From: Roseivivax lentus | GTDB lineage: Bacteria; Pseudomonadota; Alphaproteobacteria; Rhodobacterales; Rhodobacteraceae | DNA length: 64,000 nucleotides | NCBI RefSeq assembly: GCF_900156805.1 | Contig: NZ_FTOQ01000004.1 | Coordinates: 124,001-188,000 of the forward strand | Reading direction: 5' to 3' | Shown: in pieces, positions 44,406-54,213 of the stretch | Position numbering within the stretch: the stretch's first letter is position 1 | Layout of the letters: every line of letters starts with the position of its first letter | Notes under the pieces: model-generated | Database searches by the model: none | What the model saw: only the letters and a program-made list of their open reading frames with translations | Told to the model about the DNA's origin: nothing | Translations under genes and position numbers: made by a program

Positions 44406-45158
44406 TCAGCCCAGCGCATCCATGATCAGCTTCGATCCGGTGACCGCCAGCAGGACGTAGGTGATGCCGAAGAAGACGCGCTCCGGCACGATCCGGTGCG
44501 CCTTGACGCCGATCCACGTGCCCAGAAGCGCGAAGGGCACCAGCAGGGCCGCGAGGATGAGCCCGTCCCGCGACAGCAGCCCCATCGCGCCGTACATGCC
44601 GACCTTGGAAAGGTTGAGCGCCCAGAAGACCAGCACCGTGGTCGCCTGGTAGGCGGTCTTCGACAGGCCCCGGCCCAGCAGGTACACCGCCGCGACCGGC
44701 CCGCCCGCATGGCTGACGAAACTGGTGAACCCCGCGGCGAGCCCGGCCACCACACCCGTCTTGGTGCCCATCTCGCGCTCGATCCGGATGAGGTTCGTCT
44801 TCTGCCCCAGCTGCCAGGCGATGAAGGACAGGCAGACCAGCCCGATGACGAGGCGGATCGCGTCGGGGCTGGTCAGACCATAGAAGAGCGCGCCCAAGGC
44901 GCCGCCCGGAAGCCCCGCATAGATCAGCAGCCGCGCCTCGGGCCAGGACCATTGCCGCCAATAGGCCGGCATCGAGGCCACGTCGATCAGCATCAGGATC
45001 GGCAACATGATCCCCAGCGCCGTGCCCGGATCGAGCACGATCGCCAGAATCGACGCCGCCGCGAAGGCCGCGCCCGATCCGAAACCGCCCTTCGAGACGC
45101 CCGCGAAGATCACCGCGGGCACGCAGATGGCGAAGATGGGCCAGCTCAGAAGCTCCAT
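44406..45158 (-). CDS. TauE/SafE family membrane transporter
   Basis: A 250-residue polytopic protein with about eight helices in two repeats. Each repeat begins with the characteristic GxxSKGGFGxG-like loop (AGVSKGGFGSGAAFAAAS at about 20-37 and AGFTSFVSHAGGPVAAVYLL near 140-160). The family exports sulfite, sulfoacetate or other small organosulfur anions, or imports taurine-related compounds. The ATG at 45158 is chosen as the beginning of the first helix. No sulfur-metabolism genes lie next to it, so substrate is open. Confidence 0.85.
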   Translation of the reverse strand: MELLSWPIFAICVPAVIFAGVSKGGFGSGAAFAAASILAIVLDPGTALGIMLPILMLIDVASMPAYWRQWSWPEARLLIYAGLPGGALGALFYGLTSPDAIRLVIGLVCLSFIAWQLGQKTNLIRIEREMGTKTGVVAGLAAGFTSFVSHAGGPVAAVYLLGRGLSKTAYQATTVLVFWALNLSKVGMYGAMGLLSRDGLILAALLVPFALLGTWIGVKAHRIVPERVFFGITYVLLAVTGSKLIMDALG

Positions 45159-45322
45159 GAGGGATCCCGGATTTGTCGCGTTCCCCGCAGGCTTAGCCGC
45201 TCGCACGGGGCTGCGACAGGGCGTTCTTGCACCGTCCTTTCGTCGTGCTGCGACGCGGCGGGCTTGCGCGAGGCCGCGCGATTGCTTACGCCAGCAAACG
45301 AATTTTGACCGAACCGGAGTAG

Positions 45323-46291
<969 letters not shown>

Positions 46292-46294
46292 CCG

Positions 46295-47302
46295 TCACGA
46301 CGGATCTGCGATGAGACGCGCGTCCCCCGGGGCGCGCGTTTCTTTTTGTGAAAGGACGGCATCGAAGGCCTCGGGCGAGAGATCGACCGCGTCGCCGAAC
46401 AGGGCCCGCGCGGCCCCGGCCGGATCGCAGGGCATGGCTTCGATCAGACCGGCCTCGCGCCAGCCTTCGGCCACGTCTTCGGGGATCACGCGGATCATGT
46501 CGTGCAGCGCGAAGGCCGCCGCGGGATCGGAGCCCGCATTCTTCACATGCGCCACCTGCGCATGCCGGCAGCGATGCGGCCCCTTCGGTTCGGCATACAT
46601 GCCAAGCTCGGCATAGCGCATCAGCTTCGCCACCCAGTGCCGGCGCGTCAGCCCGTCGAAATGGCAGAGCTTGGCGGCTTTGGCAGCGACCTGGTGTGCA
46701 GGCGGGTCCCGGCGCGGCTTGTGCAGCCCGAGTTTCAGACCGCGCCCAGTGCGCGTGACGCTCTTGCCCCAGAGATGCCCGCAGAAGCCGCGATCGGTGA
46801 ACTCCGCGACCTCCGCGCCGAGGATGCGCCGAATGCGCCGCCGCGGGCCCGCGACCGGCCAGCGCAGCACCCCGTCGAAGATCGTCTGCGGTGCTTGCCC
46901 GGCGATCCAGGCCCGTTCGCCATTGGCGATGTGCAGGCTGTCGACATCGGGAGGCTGCGCCGCAAGCTCCGCCGCGAAATCCTCTGCCGCGAGGAATTCG
47001 TCCGCATCCACGTGCAGCAGCCAGTCCACCTCCATCGTCCGCATCGCGTGATCTGCGTTGAACCGCTGCTTGCGGTTGAGCTGCGCGGGCTTGCCCCGCA
47101 GGCCCAGTTCCTCGCTGTAGAAGGCGGCATCGGCGTCGATCACCTCGACCCCCGTAACCTGCGCGATCAGCGCCGCGGCCTCCGGATCGGGCCGGTCGAA
47201 ATAGAGCCGGATCGCCCCGGCCCCCAACTGCGCGTAATGCGCCACGAACGCGGCCAGCAGCGCGGGCGGCTCCGCGACGGTGGTGACGACGCCCCAGCGC
47301 AT
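46295..47302 (-). CDS. Glycosyltransferase family 2-like protein (paralogue A)
   Basis: A 335-residue protein with a GT-A-like N-terminal part: VTTVAEPPALLAAFVAHYAQLGA, then the metal/nucleotide-sugar motif WLLHVDADEF (DxD at Asp99/Asp101). It resembles the Glyco_tranf_2_4 group of cell-surface glycosyltransferases. The adjacent upstream gene encodes a clear paralogue of the same layout. The final 15 residues are encoded by the mdh terminator hairpin, so the C-terminus may be poorly constrained. Acceptor is unknown. Confidence 0.8.
   Translation of the reverse strand: MRWGVVTTVAEPPALLAAFVAHYAQLGAGAIRLYFDRPDPEAAALIAQVTGVEVIDADAAFYSEELGLRGKPAQLNRKQRFNADHAMRTMEVDWLLHVDADEFLAAEDFAAELAAQPPDVDSLHIANGERAWIAGQAPQTIFDGVLRWPVAGPRRRIRRILGAEVAEFTDRGFCGHLWGKSVTRTGRGLKLGLHKPRRDPPAHQVAAKAAKLCHFDGLTRRHWVAKLMRYAELGMYAEPKGPHRCRHAQVAHVKNAGSDPAAAFALHDMIRVIPEDVAEGWREAGLIEAMPCDPAGAARALFGDAVDLSPEAFDAVLSQKETRAPGDARLIADPS
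46316..46348 (+). terminator. Rho-independent terminator of mdh, inside a convergent gene
   Basis: An 11-bp stem with one G-T pair (46316-46326 with 46329-46339) is followed by TTCTTTTT. It lies 25 bases after the mdh stop, entirely within the 3' coding end of the opposite-strand glycosyltransferase. Confidence 0.82.
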
Positions 47303-47304
47303 GT

Positions 47305-48333
47305 TCAGGCCTGCCGCGCGACGGGCGCGGCCTCTGTGGCGCCGAGCGCCGCATCGAAGGCGGCGATCGACAGGTCCACGGCGCGGCCGGGGAAGACCTG
47401 GGCGATGGCGGCGGCGGCGTCCACGCCCGTCGGCACCAGCTTGCCGAGACGGGTCAGTTGCCGCGCGATCCGGGGCGGCAAAACGCGCAACCGGTCATGC
47501 AGCGTGAAGATCGGCGCAAGGTCGCCGCCGCTTTCGGCGGCGAGCGCGATCTGGCGATCCCGGTAGCCGACATGCGTGCGCCCCGGCTTGGAGGCGATAC
47601 CGTTCTGCGCGTGGCGCTGCAGCTTCAGCGCCCAGTGCAGCCGCGTCATCCCGTCGAAATGGCTGATCCGCAGGTCCTGCGCGACATGGGTCGCATCGGG
47701 CCCGACGCGCGGACGGTGGATCCCCGCGCCGACCGCATGGCCCACCCGAAGCGCGCCCTTGCCCATGTCATGGGCCAGAAGGCCGAAGCGGGTCAGCGCC
47801 GACATATCCGGCCCGCGCACCCGGTCGAGGCGGCGAATATTGGTCAGGGGCAGCGCCAGGGCGCCGTCGAAGATGGTCTCCGGAGGCGTCGCGTGCAGGA
47901 AGACGCGCTCACCGTTGGGCACCCAGAAGCCGAGCGCGTCCGGCGGCGCGGCAGAAAGCTCGGGCGCCGGGTCCTCCGCCAGGAACTCGTCCGCGTCGAG
48001 ATGGAACAGCCAGTCCGCGGCGCTTTGCGTCTCGGCATGGTTGGCGTTGATGATCTGCCGCCGATTGATCCATTTGGGAAACCGACGCCCCAGCGCGTCG
48101 TAGAAATCGGCGTCGCAATCGATCAGGCGCACGCGCGGGTCGCCACCGATGGCCGCGCGCAGATCGGGATTGGGCGCGTCGAGATAGAGATGGACATGCA
48201 ACGCCCCGAGCGCGAGGTGATGCGCCGCGAAGGCCTGCAGCAGCGCTGCGGGTTCCCGCACCGTGGCGACCACGCTCCAGCGCGGCCCGGTCGCGCCGGG
48301 AGCCACCGCGCAGGGCGGAGGGGTTGGGGGCAT
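47305..48333 (-). CDS. Glycosyltransferase family 2-like protein (paralogue B)
   Basis: A 342-residue paralogue of the following gene. The same landmarks occur in order: VVATVREPAALLQAFAAHHLALGALHVHLY, WLFHLDADEF (Asp113/Asp115), a central PPETIFDGALALPL and ISHFDGMTRLHWALKL (compare LCHFDGLTRRHWVAKL in paralogue A). The start is set at the ATG at 48333 because the upstream extension is unlike the family. It ends two bases before paralogue A starts, so the pair is an operon made by tandem duplication. Confidence 0.8.
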   Translation of the reverse strand: MPPTPPPCAVAPGATGPRWSVVATVREPAALLQAFAAHHLALGALHVHLYLDAPNPDLRAAIGGDPRVRLIDCDADFYDALGRRFPKWINRRQIINANHAETQSAADWLFHLDADEFLAEDPAPELSAAPPDALGFWVPNGERVFLHATPPETIFDGALALPLTNIRRLDRVRGPDMSALTRFGLLAHDMGKGALRVGHAVGAGIHRPRVGPDATHVAQDLRISHFDGMTRLHWALKLQRHAQNGIASKPGRTHVGYRDRQIALAAESGGDLAPIFTLHDRLRVLPPRIARQLTRLGKLVPTGVDAAAAIAQVFPGRAVDLSIAAFDAALGATEAAPVARQA

Positions 48334-48645
48334 CGCTCGAAACCTGTCTGGGTTCTTGTTGTTTCGCGAACGGTAAGTCACCGGCGCCGCAGCTGTCAAA
48401 ACCGCTGCGCCGCTTTCGGCGCCGGTGATGCAGGACCGCACCGTCGCCGACCATGACAGGGATTCCCGCGATGCATCGGCTCAAGACGGCCGGAACGCCC
48501 CAATCATGTGATCACAGCAAAATATACTGTGATCACAAATGTCGCTTTTTCGCCCTGTTAGCGGTGGACTCATCGGTTTTCGCTGCAAATCCGGCGGCAA
48601 CACGCTTTATAGCTGGGCCAAACAAAGCAGAACGGGACGGATGAC
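48334..48645. other. Divergent intergenic region between glycosyltransferase B and sucC
   Basis: 312 bases without a supported gene. The left half is GC-rich; the right half (48500-48645) is AT-richer and carries the tandem TGTGATCACA operator (listed separately) and presumably the sucC promoter. No confident -35/-10 pair is called. Confidence 0.6.
48507..48537 (+). promoter_or_regulatory. Tandem palindromic operator upstream of sucC
   Basis: Two perfect TGTGATCACA palindromes (48507-48516 and 48528-48537) with 11 bases between them, i.e. exactly 21 bp apart. They lie 109-139 bases upstream of the sucC start. The same pair with the same spacing occurs 116-146 bases upstream of sdhC. Confidence 0.78.
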
Positions 48646-49839
48646 ATGAATATCCACGAGTATCAGGCCAAGGCGCTTCTGCGCAGCTACGGCGCGCCGG
48701 TCTCGGATGGCCGGGTGGTGCTGCGCGCGGCGGATGCCAAGACCGAAGCCGCCAACCTCGACGGACCGCTCTGGGTGGTCAAGGCGCAAATCCACGCGGG
48801 CGGACGCGGCAAGGGCAGCTTCAAGGAAGCCGATGCGGGCGAAAAAGGCGGCGTGCGGCTGGCGAAGTCGGTCGAAGAGGCCGCGGACGAAGCCAAGAAG
48901 ATGCTCGGCAAGACGCTGGTCACGCACCAGACCGGCCCTGCGGGCAAGCAGGTCAACCGCATTTATATCGAGGACGGCTCGGACATCGAGCGCGAATTGT
49001 ACCTCGCGCTGCTCGTGGATCGCGGCTCGAGCCGCGTGTCCTTCGTCTGTTCGACCGAGGGCGGCATGGATATCGAGGAGGTCGCGGCCTCCACGCCCGA
49101 CAAGATCCTGTCCTTCAGCGTCGATCCGGCCACCGGCTACCAGGCGTTCCACGGCCGCCGCATCGCGTTTGCCCTCGGGCTCACGGGCGGGCAGGTCAAG
49201 CAATGCGTCAAGCTGATGGGCCAGCTCTACACCGCCTTCATCGAGCGCGACATGGAAATGCTCGAGATCAATCCGCTGATCGTCATGACCAGCGGCGATC
49301 TGAAGGTGCTCGACGCCAAGGTCAGCTTCGACAGCAACGCGCTTTATCGCCAGCCCGACATCGCCGAACTGCGCGACGAGACCGAGGAGGATTCGAAGGA
49401 ACTCGAAGCCTCCAAGTACGATCTGAACTACATCGCGCTCGACGGCGAGATCGGCTGCATGGTCAACGGCGCAGGCCTTGCCATGGCGACGATGGACATC
49501 ATCAAGCTCTATGGTGCCGAGCCCGCCAACTTCCTCGACGTGGGCGGCGGCGCCACAAAGGAGAAGGTCACCGAGGCGTTCAAGATCATCACCTCGGACC
49601 CGAACGTCAAAGGCATCCTGGTGAACATCTTCGGCGGCATCATGCGCTGCGACGTGATCGCCGAGGGCGTGGTGGCCGCGGTCAAGGAAGTGGGCCTCAA
49701 GGTGCCGCTGGTGGTGCGTCTCGAAGGCACGAATGTCGAAAAGGGCAAGGAAATCATCAACACTTCCGGCCTCGATGTGATCGCCGCGGACGACCTCAAG
49801 GACGGCGCGGAGAAGATCGTGAAAGCGGTCAAGGGGTGA
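48646..49839 (+). CDS. sucC: Succinyl-CoA synthetase beta subunit (ADP-forming)
   Basis: SucC is the ATP-grasp subunit of succinyl-CoA synthetase, which makes ATP/GTP from succinyl-CoA in the TCA cycle. The 397-residue protein starts with [19 protein letters not shown], has the ATP-grasp region [22 protein letters not shown] (metal site) and the C-terminal [18 protein letters not shown] and [10 protein letters not shown], which contacts SucD. It is the first gene of the suc operon. Its stop overlaps a small GTG-started ORF by 4 bases. Confidence 0.98.
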   Translation: MNIHEYQAKALLRSYGAPVSDGRVVLRAADAKTEAANLDGPLWVVKAQIHAGGRGKGSFKEADAGEKGGVRLAKSVEEAADEAKKMLGKTLVTHQTGPAGKQVNRIYIEDGSDIERELYLALLVDRGSSRVSFVCSTEGGMDIEEVAASTPDKILSFSVDPATGYQAFHGRRIAFALGLTGGQVKQCVKLMGQLYTAFIERDMEMLEINPLIVMTSGDLKVLDAKVSFDSNALYRQPDIAELRDETEEDSKELEASKYDLNYIALDGEIGCMVNGAGLAMATMDIIKLYGAEPANFLDVGGGATKEKVTEAFKIITSDPNVKGILVNIFGGIMRCDVIAEGVVAAVKEVGLKVPLVVRLEGTNVEKGKEIINTSGLDVIAADDLKDGAEKIVKAVKG

Positions 49840-50135
49840 GCCGGAAGGCGGATCATACGCCCTTCCTGATCGGGCTCGGCCTGATCGGTCTGGGACTGGC
49901 GGCGCGCCGTGTCGAGCCCGACGCGCTGCGCCTGCCGGAACCGGCCGAACGCCCCGACCTGCGCAACATCCGCAGCGGCAAGGATGCCGCGCGGGCCGCA
50001 CGGGACGGGATCGCAGGCTTCGTGCCCCGCAACCTCACGAAATCACTTGGTCGGACGATGATCCTGATGGGTGCCGCTTTGGTGGCGATCCGGGCGCTCG
50101 ACGAACTCGTGGAAGATGACACCGCCGATTACTGA
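49836..50135 (+). CDS. Small membrane-associated protein between sucC and sucD
   Basis: A 99-residue protein starting with GTG at 49836, overlapping the sucC stop (GTGA), and ending 52 bases before sucD. Two hydrophobic segments are seen: [14 protein letters not shown] at about 10-23 and [15 protein letters not shown] at about 75-90, separated by a charged linker ([16 protein letters not shown]). I do not recognise a family. The tight overlap, clean hydrophobic pattern and acidic end ([11 protein letters not shown]) argue that it is a real gene rather than an extension of the longer frame that enters from sucC. Confidence 0.65.
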   Translation: MSRKADHTPFLIGLGLIGLGLAARRVEPDALRLPEPAERPDLRNIRSGKDAARAARDGIAGFVPRNLTKSLGRTMILMGAALVAIRALDELVEDDTADY

Positions 50136-50187
50136 TCGGCATGCCGGGGCCGAGGGCCGCACGGCAAACATGAAGGAAGATTGAACG

Positions 50188-51075
50188 ATGGCCGTTCTTA
50201 TCGACGAAAACACCAAGGTGATCTGCCAGGGCTTCACCGGTTCGCAGGGCACCTTCCATTCGGAACAGGCGATTGCCTACGGCACCAAGATGGTGGGCGG
50301 CGTGACGCCGGGCAAAGGCGGGCAGACCCATCTCGACCTGCCGGTCTTCAACTCCGTGCACGAGGCCAAGCACGCGACCGAGGCCAATGCGAGCGTCATC
50401 TACGTGCCGCCGCCCTTCGCCGCGGATTCGATCCTCGAGGCGATCGACGCCGAGATGGAGCTGATCGTCTGCATCACCGAAGGCATTCCGGTCCTCGACA
50501 TGATGAAGGTCAAGCGCGCGCTCGAAGGCTCGAAGTCGAAGCTGATCGGGCCGAACTGCCCCGGTGTCATCACGCCGGATGCCTGCAAGATCGGCATTAT
50601 GCCGGGCCACATCCACAAGCGCGGCAAGGTGGGCGTCGTGTCGCGCTCCGGCACCCTGACCTACGAGGCGGTCAAGCAGACCACCGATGTGGGCCTCGGC
50701 CAGTCGACCTGCGTCGGCATCGGCGGCGACCCGATCAAGGGGACCGAGCATATCGACGTGCTCGAGTGGTTCCTGGCCGATGACGAGACCGAGGCGATCA
50801 TCATGATCGGCGAGATCGGCGGCTCCGCCGAAGAGGACGCGGCGCAGTTCCTGGCGGACGAGAAGAAGAAGGGCCGCTGGAAGCCCACCGCGGGCTTCAT
50901 CGCGGGCCGCACGGCGCCTCCGGGCCGCCGCATGGGCCATGCGGGCGCCATCGTCGCCGGTGGCAAGGGCGGCGCCGAGGACAAGATCGAAGCGATGAAC
51001 AAGGCGGGCATCGTGGTGGCCGACAGCCCCGCAACGCTGGGAGAAGCGGTGGTCGCGGCGATCGACAAGGGCTGA
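50188..51075 (+). CDS. sucD: Succinyl-CoA synthetase alpha subunit
   Basis: SucD binds CoA and carries the phosphohistidine of succinyl-CoA synthetase. The 295-residue protein has the CoA-binding [34 protein letters not shown], the GPNCPGVI segment and the active-site His in [14 protein letters not shown] (about 253). Length is normal. It follows the small ORF and precedes sucA by 160 bases; a GC-rich 7-bp hairpin (51131-51149) lies in that gap without a T-run. Confidence 0.98.
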   Translation: MAVLIDENTKVICQGFTGSQGTFHSEQAIAYGTKMVGGVTPGKGGQTHLDLPVFNSVHEAKHATEANASVIYVPPPFAADSILEAIDAEMELIVCITEGIPVLDMMKVKRALEGSKSKLIGPNCPGVITPDACKIGIMPGHIHKRGKVGVVSRSGTLTYEAVKQTTDVGLGQSTCVGIGGDPIKGTEHIDVLEWFLADDETEAIIMIGEIGGSAEEDAAQFLADEKKKGRWKPTAGFIAGRTAPPGRRMGHAGAIVAGGKGGAEDKIEAMNKAGIVVADSPATLGEAVVAAIDKG

Positions 51076-51235
51076 GCGCCCCGGCCCCTCGGGGCCCGCG
51101 GCATTGGCCGCAAAATAACGCACGCGCGCCCCCCGGGTCCCGCCCGGGGCATGCGCACCTGAAGAGAAGCCCCGCGACGAAGGCCCAACCGGACCTTCCT
51201 CCCGATGCTTAGCGATCGGTCGAAAGGACACGAAC

Positions 51236-54208
51236 ATGACGGATCAAAGCCCGAACGATACCTTCCGCGCCTCCAGCTTCATGCAGGGGCACAACGCGGA
51301 ATACCTCGAACAGATGTATGCCCGCTACGCCGCCGATCCCAACGCGGTGGACGAGGCCTGGCAGGCCTTCTTCCAAAGCCTCGGCGACGACGAGATCGCG
51401 GTGAAGAAGGAGGCCGAAGGCCCCTCCTGGGCGCGCAAGAACTGGCCGCCCCAACCCACGGACGACCTCACCGCCGCGCTGACCGGCGAATGGCCAATGC
51501 CGATGGTGCCCGCCGAGGCGAAAGGCGCCGCGCAGAAGGTGCAGACCAAGGCCGAGGCGGAAGGCGTGAAGCTGACCGACGATCAGGTGCAGCGCGCCGT
51601 GCTCGATTCGATCCGGGCGCTGATGATCATCCGCGCCTACCGCATCCGGGGCCACCTCGCGGCCAATCTCGATCCGCTGGGCATGCGCGACGCCTCCGAG
51701 CATCCCGAGCTCGACTACAAGTCCTACGGCTTCACCGAGCGGGACCTCGACCGCCCGATCTTCATCGACAACGTGCTGGGCCTCGAGATCGCCTCGCTGC
51801 GCGAGATCATCTCGGTGCTCAAGCGCACCTATTGCGGCACCTTCGCTCTGCAATACATGCACATTTCCGACCCCGAGCAATCCGCCTGGCTGAAAGAGCG
51901 GATCGAGGGCTACGGCAAGGAAGTGAAGTTCACCCGCGAGGGCCGGAAGGCGATCCTGAACAAGATGGTCGAGGCCGAGGGCTTCGAGAAGTTCCTGCAC
52001 GTCAAGTACATGGGCACCAAACGCTTCGGTCTCGACGGCGGCGAAAGCACGATCCCGGCGATGGAGCAGATCATCAAGCGCGGCGGCGCGCTGGGTCTGA
52101 AGGAAATCGTCATCGGCATGCCGCACCGGGGCCGCCTGTCGGTTCTGGCCAACGTGATGGGCAAGCCCTACCGCGCGATCTTCAACGAGTTCCAGGGCGG
52201 CAGCTTCAAGCCCGAGGACGTGGATGGATCGGGCGACGTGAAATACCACCTCGGCGCCTCGTCGGACCGCGAATTCGACGGCAACGAGGTGCACCTGTCG
52301 CTGACCGCCAACCCCTCGCATCTCGAGGCGGTGGATCCGGTGGTCCTCGGCAAGGTCCGCGCCAAGCAGGACCAGTTCAAGGATACCGAGCGCCGGAAGG
52401 TCCTGCCGATCCTGCTGCACGGTGACGCGGCCTTCGCGGGCCAGGGCGTCGTGGCCGAGTGTTTCGCGCTCTCGGGCCTGCGCGGGCATCGCACCGGCGG
52501 CACCATCCATATCGTGGTGAACAACCAGATCGGTTTCACCACCGCGCCGCATTTCTCGCGCTCCTCGCCCTACCCGACGGACAACGCGCTCGTGGTCGAG
52601 GCGCCGATCTTCCACGTCAACGGCGACGATCCGGAAGCCGTGGTGCATGCCGCCAAGGTCGCCACGGAGTTCCGCCAGAAATTCGGCAAGGACGTCGTCA
52701 TCGACATCTTCTGCTACCGCCGGTTCGGCCATAACGAGGGCGACGAGCCCATGTTCACCAACCCGCTGATGTACAAGCAGATCAAGGGTCACAAGACGAC
52801 CCTGTCGCTTTACACCGAGCGGCTGGTGAAGGACGGCCTCATCCCCGAGGGTGAGATCGAGGACATGAAGGCCTCGTTCCAGAGCTTCCTCAACGAGGAG
52901 TTCGAGGCGGGCAAGACCTACAAGCCGAACAAGGCCGACTGGCTCGACGGTCGCTGGTCGCATCTCGACCGGCAGAAGCAGGGCAAGTACCAGCGCGGCA
53001 AGACCTCCATCCCGCCGGAAACCCTCGAAGCCGTGGGCAGCGCCATCACCACGACGCCGGATGGCTTTCCCGTGCACAAGACCGTGGGCCGCCTTCTGGA
53101 GACCCGCGCCAAGATGTTCGAGAGCGGCAAGGGCTTCGACTGGGCCACGGCGGAATCGCTGGCCTTCGGCTCGCTTCTGCTCGAAGGCTACCCGGTGCGG
53201 CTGTCGGGTCAGGATTCGACGCGCGGCACCTTCAGCCAGCGCCATTCCGCCCTGATCGACCAGGAAACCGAGGAACGGTACTACCCGCTCAACCACATCC
53301 GCGAGGGGCAGGCCCGCTACGAGGTGATCGACTCGGCGCTGTCGGAATACGCGGTCCTCGGGTTTGAGTATGGCTATTCGCTGGCCGAACCCAATGCGCT
53401 CACGCTCTGGGAAGCGCAGTTCGGCGATTTCGCCAACGGCGCGCAGATCATGTTCGACCAGTTCATCTCGTCGGGTGAATCGAAATGGCTGCGGATGTCG
53501 GGCCTCGTCTGCCTGCTGCCGCATGGCTACGAGGGCCAGGGCCCGGAGCATTCCTCGGCCCGTCTGGAGCGCTGGCTGCAGCTTTGCGGTCAGGACAACT
53601 GGATCGTGGCGAATTGCTCCACGCCCGCGAACTACTTCCACATCCTGCGCCGCCAGCTGCACCGGTCGTTCCGCAAGCCGCTGATGCTGATGACGCCGAA
53701 ATCGCTGTTGCGGCACAAGCTCTGTATCTCGAACGCGGACGACTTCACCACGGGCTCGTCCTTCCACCGGGTCCTTTGGGACGATGCGGAGAAGGGCCAT
53801 TCCGACACCGAGCTGAAGCCCGATGCGGAGATCAAGCGCGTCGTGCTCTGCTCGGGCAAGGTCTATTTCGATCTGCTGGAGGAACGCGACAGCCGCGGCA
53901 TCGACGACATCTACCTGATGCGGGTCGAGCAATTCTACCCGTTCCCGGCGAACTCGATGGTCAACGAGCTGCAGCGCTTCAAGACAGCCGAGTTCATCTG
54001 GTGCCAGGAAGAGCCGAAGAACCAGGGCGCCTGGAGCTTCATCGAACCGAATATCGAATGGGTGCTGAGCCGGATCGGCGCAGACCATCCGCGGCCGCGT
54101 TACGTGGGCCGGGCGACCTCGGCCTCGGCGGCCACCGGCCTCGCCTCCGCCCATAAAGAGCAACAAAAGGCGCTCGTCGACGAAGCGCTGACGATCGAAG
54201 GGAAATAA
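51236..54208 (+). CDS. sucA: 2-Oxoglutarate dehydrogenase E1 component
   Basis: SucA is the thiamine-diphosphate-dependent E1 of the 2-oxoglutarate dehydrogenase complex. The 990-residue protein has the N-terminal E2-binding segment ([32 protein letters not shown]), the active-site [14 protein letters not shown], the ThDP-binding [22 protein letters not shown]... NNQIGFTT and the C-terminal transketolase-like pyrimidine domain ([19 protein letters not shown]). Slightly longer than the E. coli enzyme (933). It starts at 51236 after GAAAGGA. sucB follows after 5 bases. Confidence 0.98.
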   Translation: MTDQSPNDTFRASSFMQGHNAEYLEQMYARYAADPNAVDEAWQAFFQSLGDDEIAVKKEAEGPSWARKNWPPQPTDDLTAALTGEWPMPMVPAEAKGAAQKVQTKAEAEGVKLTDDQVQRAVLDSIRALMIIRAYRIRGHLAANLDPLGMRDASEHPELDYKSYGFTERDLDRPIFIDNVLGLEIASLREIISVLKRTYCGTFALQYMHISDPEQSAWLKERIEGYGKEVKFTREGRKAILNKMVEAEGFEKFLHVKYMGTKRFGLDGGESTIPAMEQIIKRGGALGLKEIVIGMPHRGRLSVLANVMGKPYRAIFNEFQGGSFKPEDVDGSGDVKYHLGASSDREFDGNEVHLSLTANPSHLEAVDPVVLGKVRAKQDQFKDTERRKVLPILLHGDAAFAGQGVVAECFALSGLRGHRTGGTIHIVVNNQIGFTTAPHFSRSSPYPTDNALVVEAPIFHVNGDDPEAVVHAAKVATEFRQKFGKDVVIDIFCYRRFGHNEGDEPMFTNPLMYKQIKGHKTTLSLYTERLVKDGLIPEGEIEDMKASFQSFLNEEFEAGKTYKPNKADWLDGRWSHLDRQKQGKYQRGKTSIPPETLEAVGSAITTTPDGFPVHKTVGRLLETRAKMFESGKGFDWATAESLAFGSLLLEGYPVRLSGQDSTRGTFSQRHSALIDQETEERYYPLNHIREGQARYEVIDSALSEYAVLGFEYGYSLAEPNALTLWEAQFGDFANGAQIMFDQFISSGESKWLRMSGLVCLLPHGYEGQGPEHSSARLERWLQLCGQDNWIVANCSTPANYFHILRRQLHRSFRKPLMLMTPKSLLRHKLCISNADDFTTGSSFHRVLWDDAEKGHSDTELKPDAEIKRVVLCSGKVYFDLLEERDSRGIDDIYLMRVEQFYPFPANSMVNELQRFKTAEFIWCQEEPKNQGAWSFIEPNIEWVLSRIGADHPRPRYVGRATSASAATGLASAHKEQQKALVDEALTIEGK

Positions 54209-54213
54209 GCGAC

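Noticed and set aside
51131-51149. GC-rich hairpin between sucD and sucA as a terminator
   Set aside because: No T-run follows the 7-bp stem, and the suc genes are expected to be co-transcribed; at most a weak attenuator or RNA-stability element.
51209-54166. 985-codon minus-strand frame opposite sucA
   Set aside because: It mirrors sucA almost base for base and has shadow-like composition; sucA motifs are complete on the other strand.
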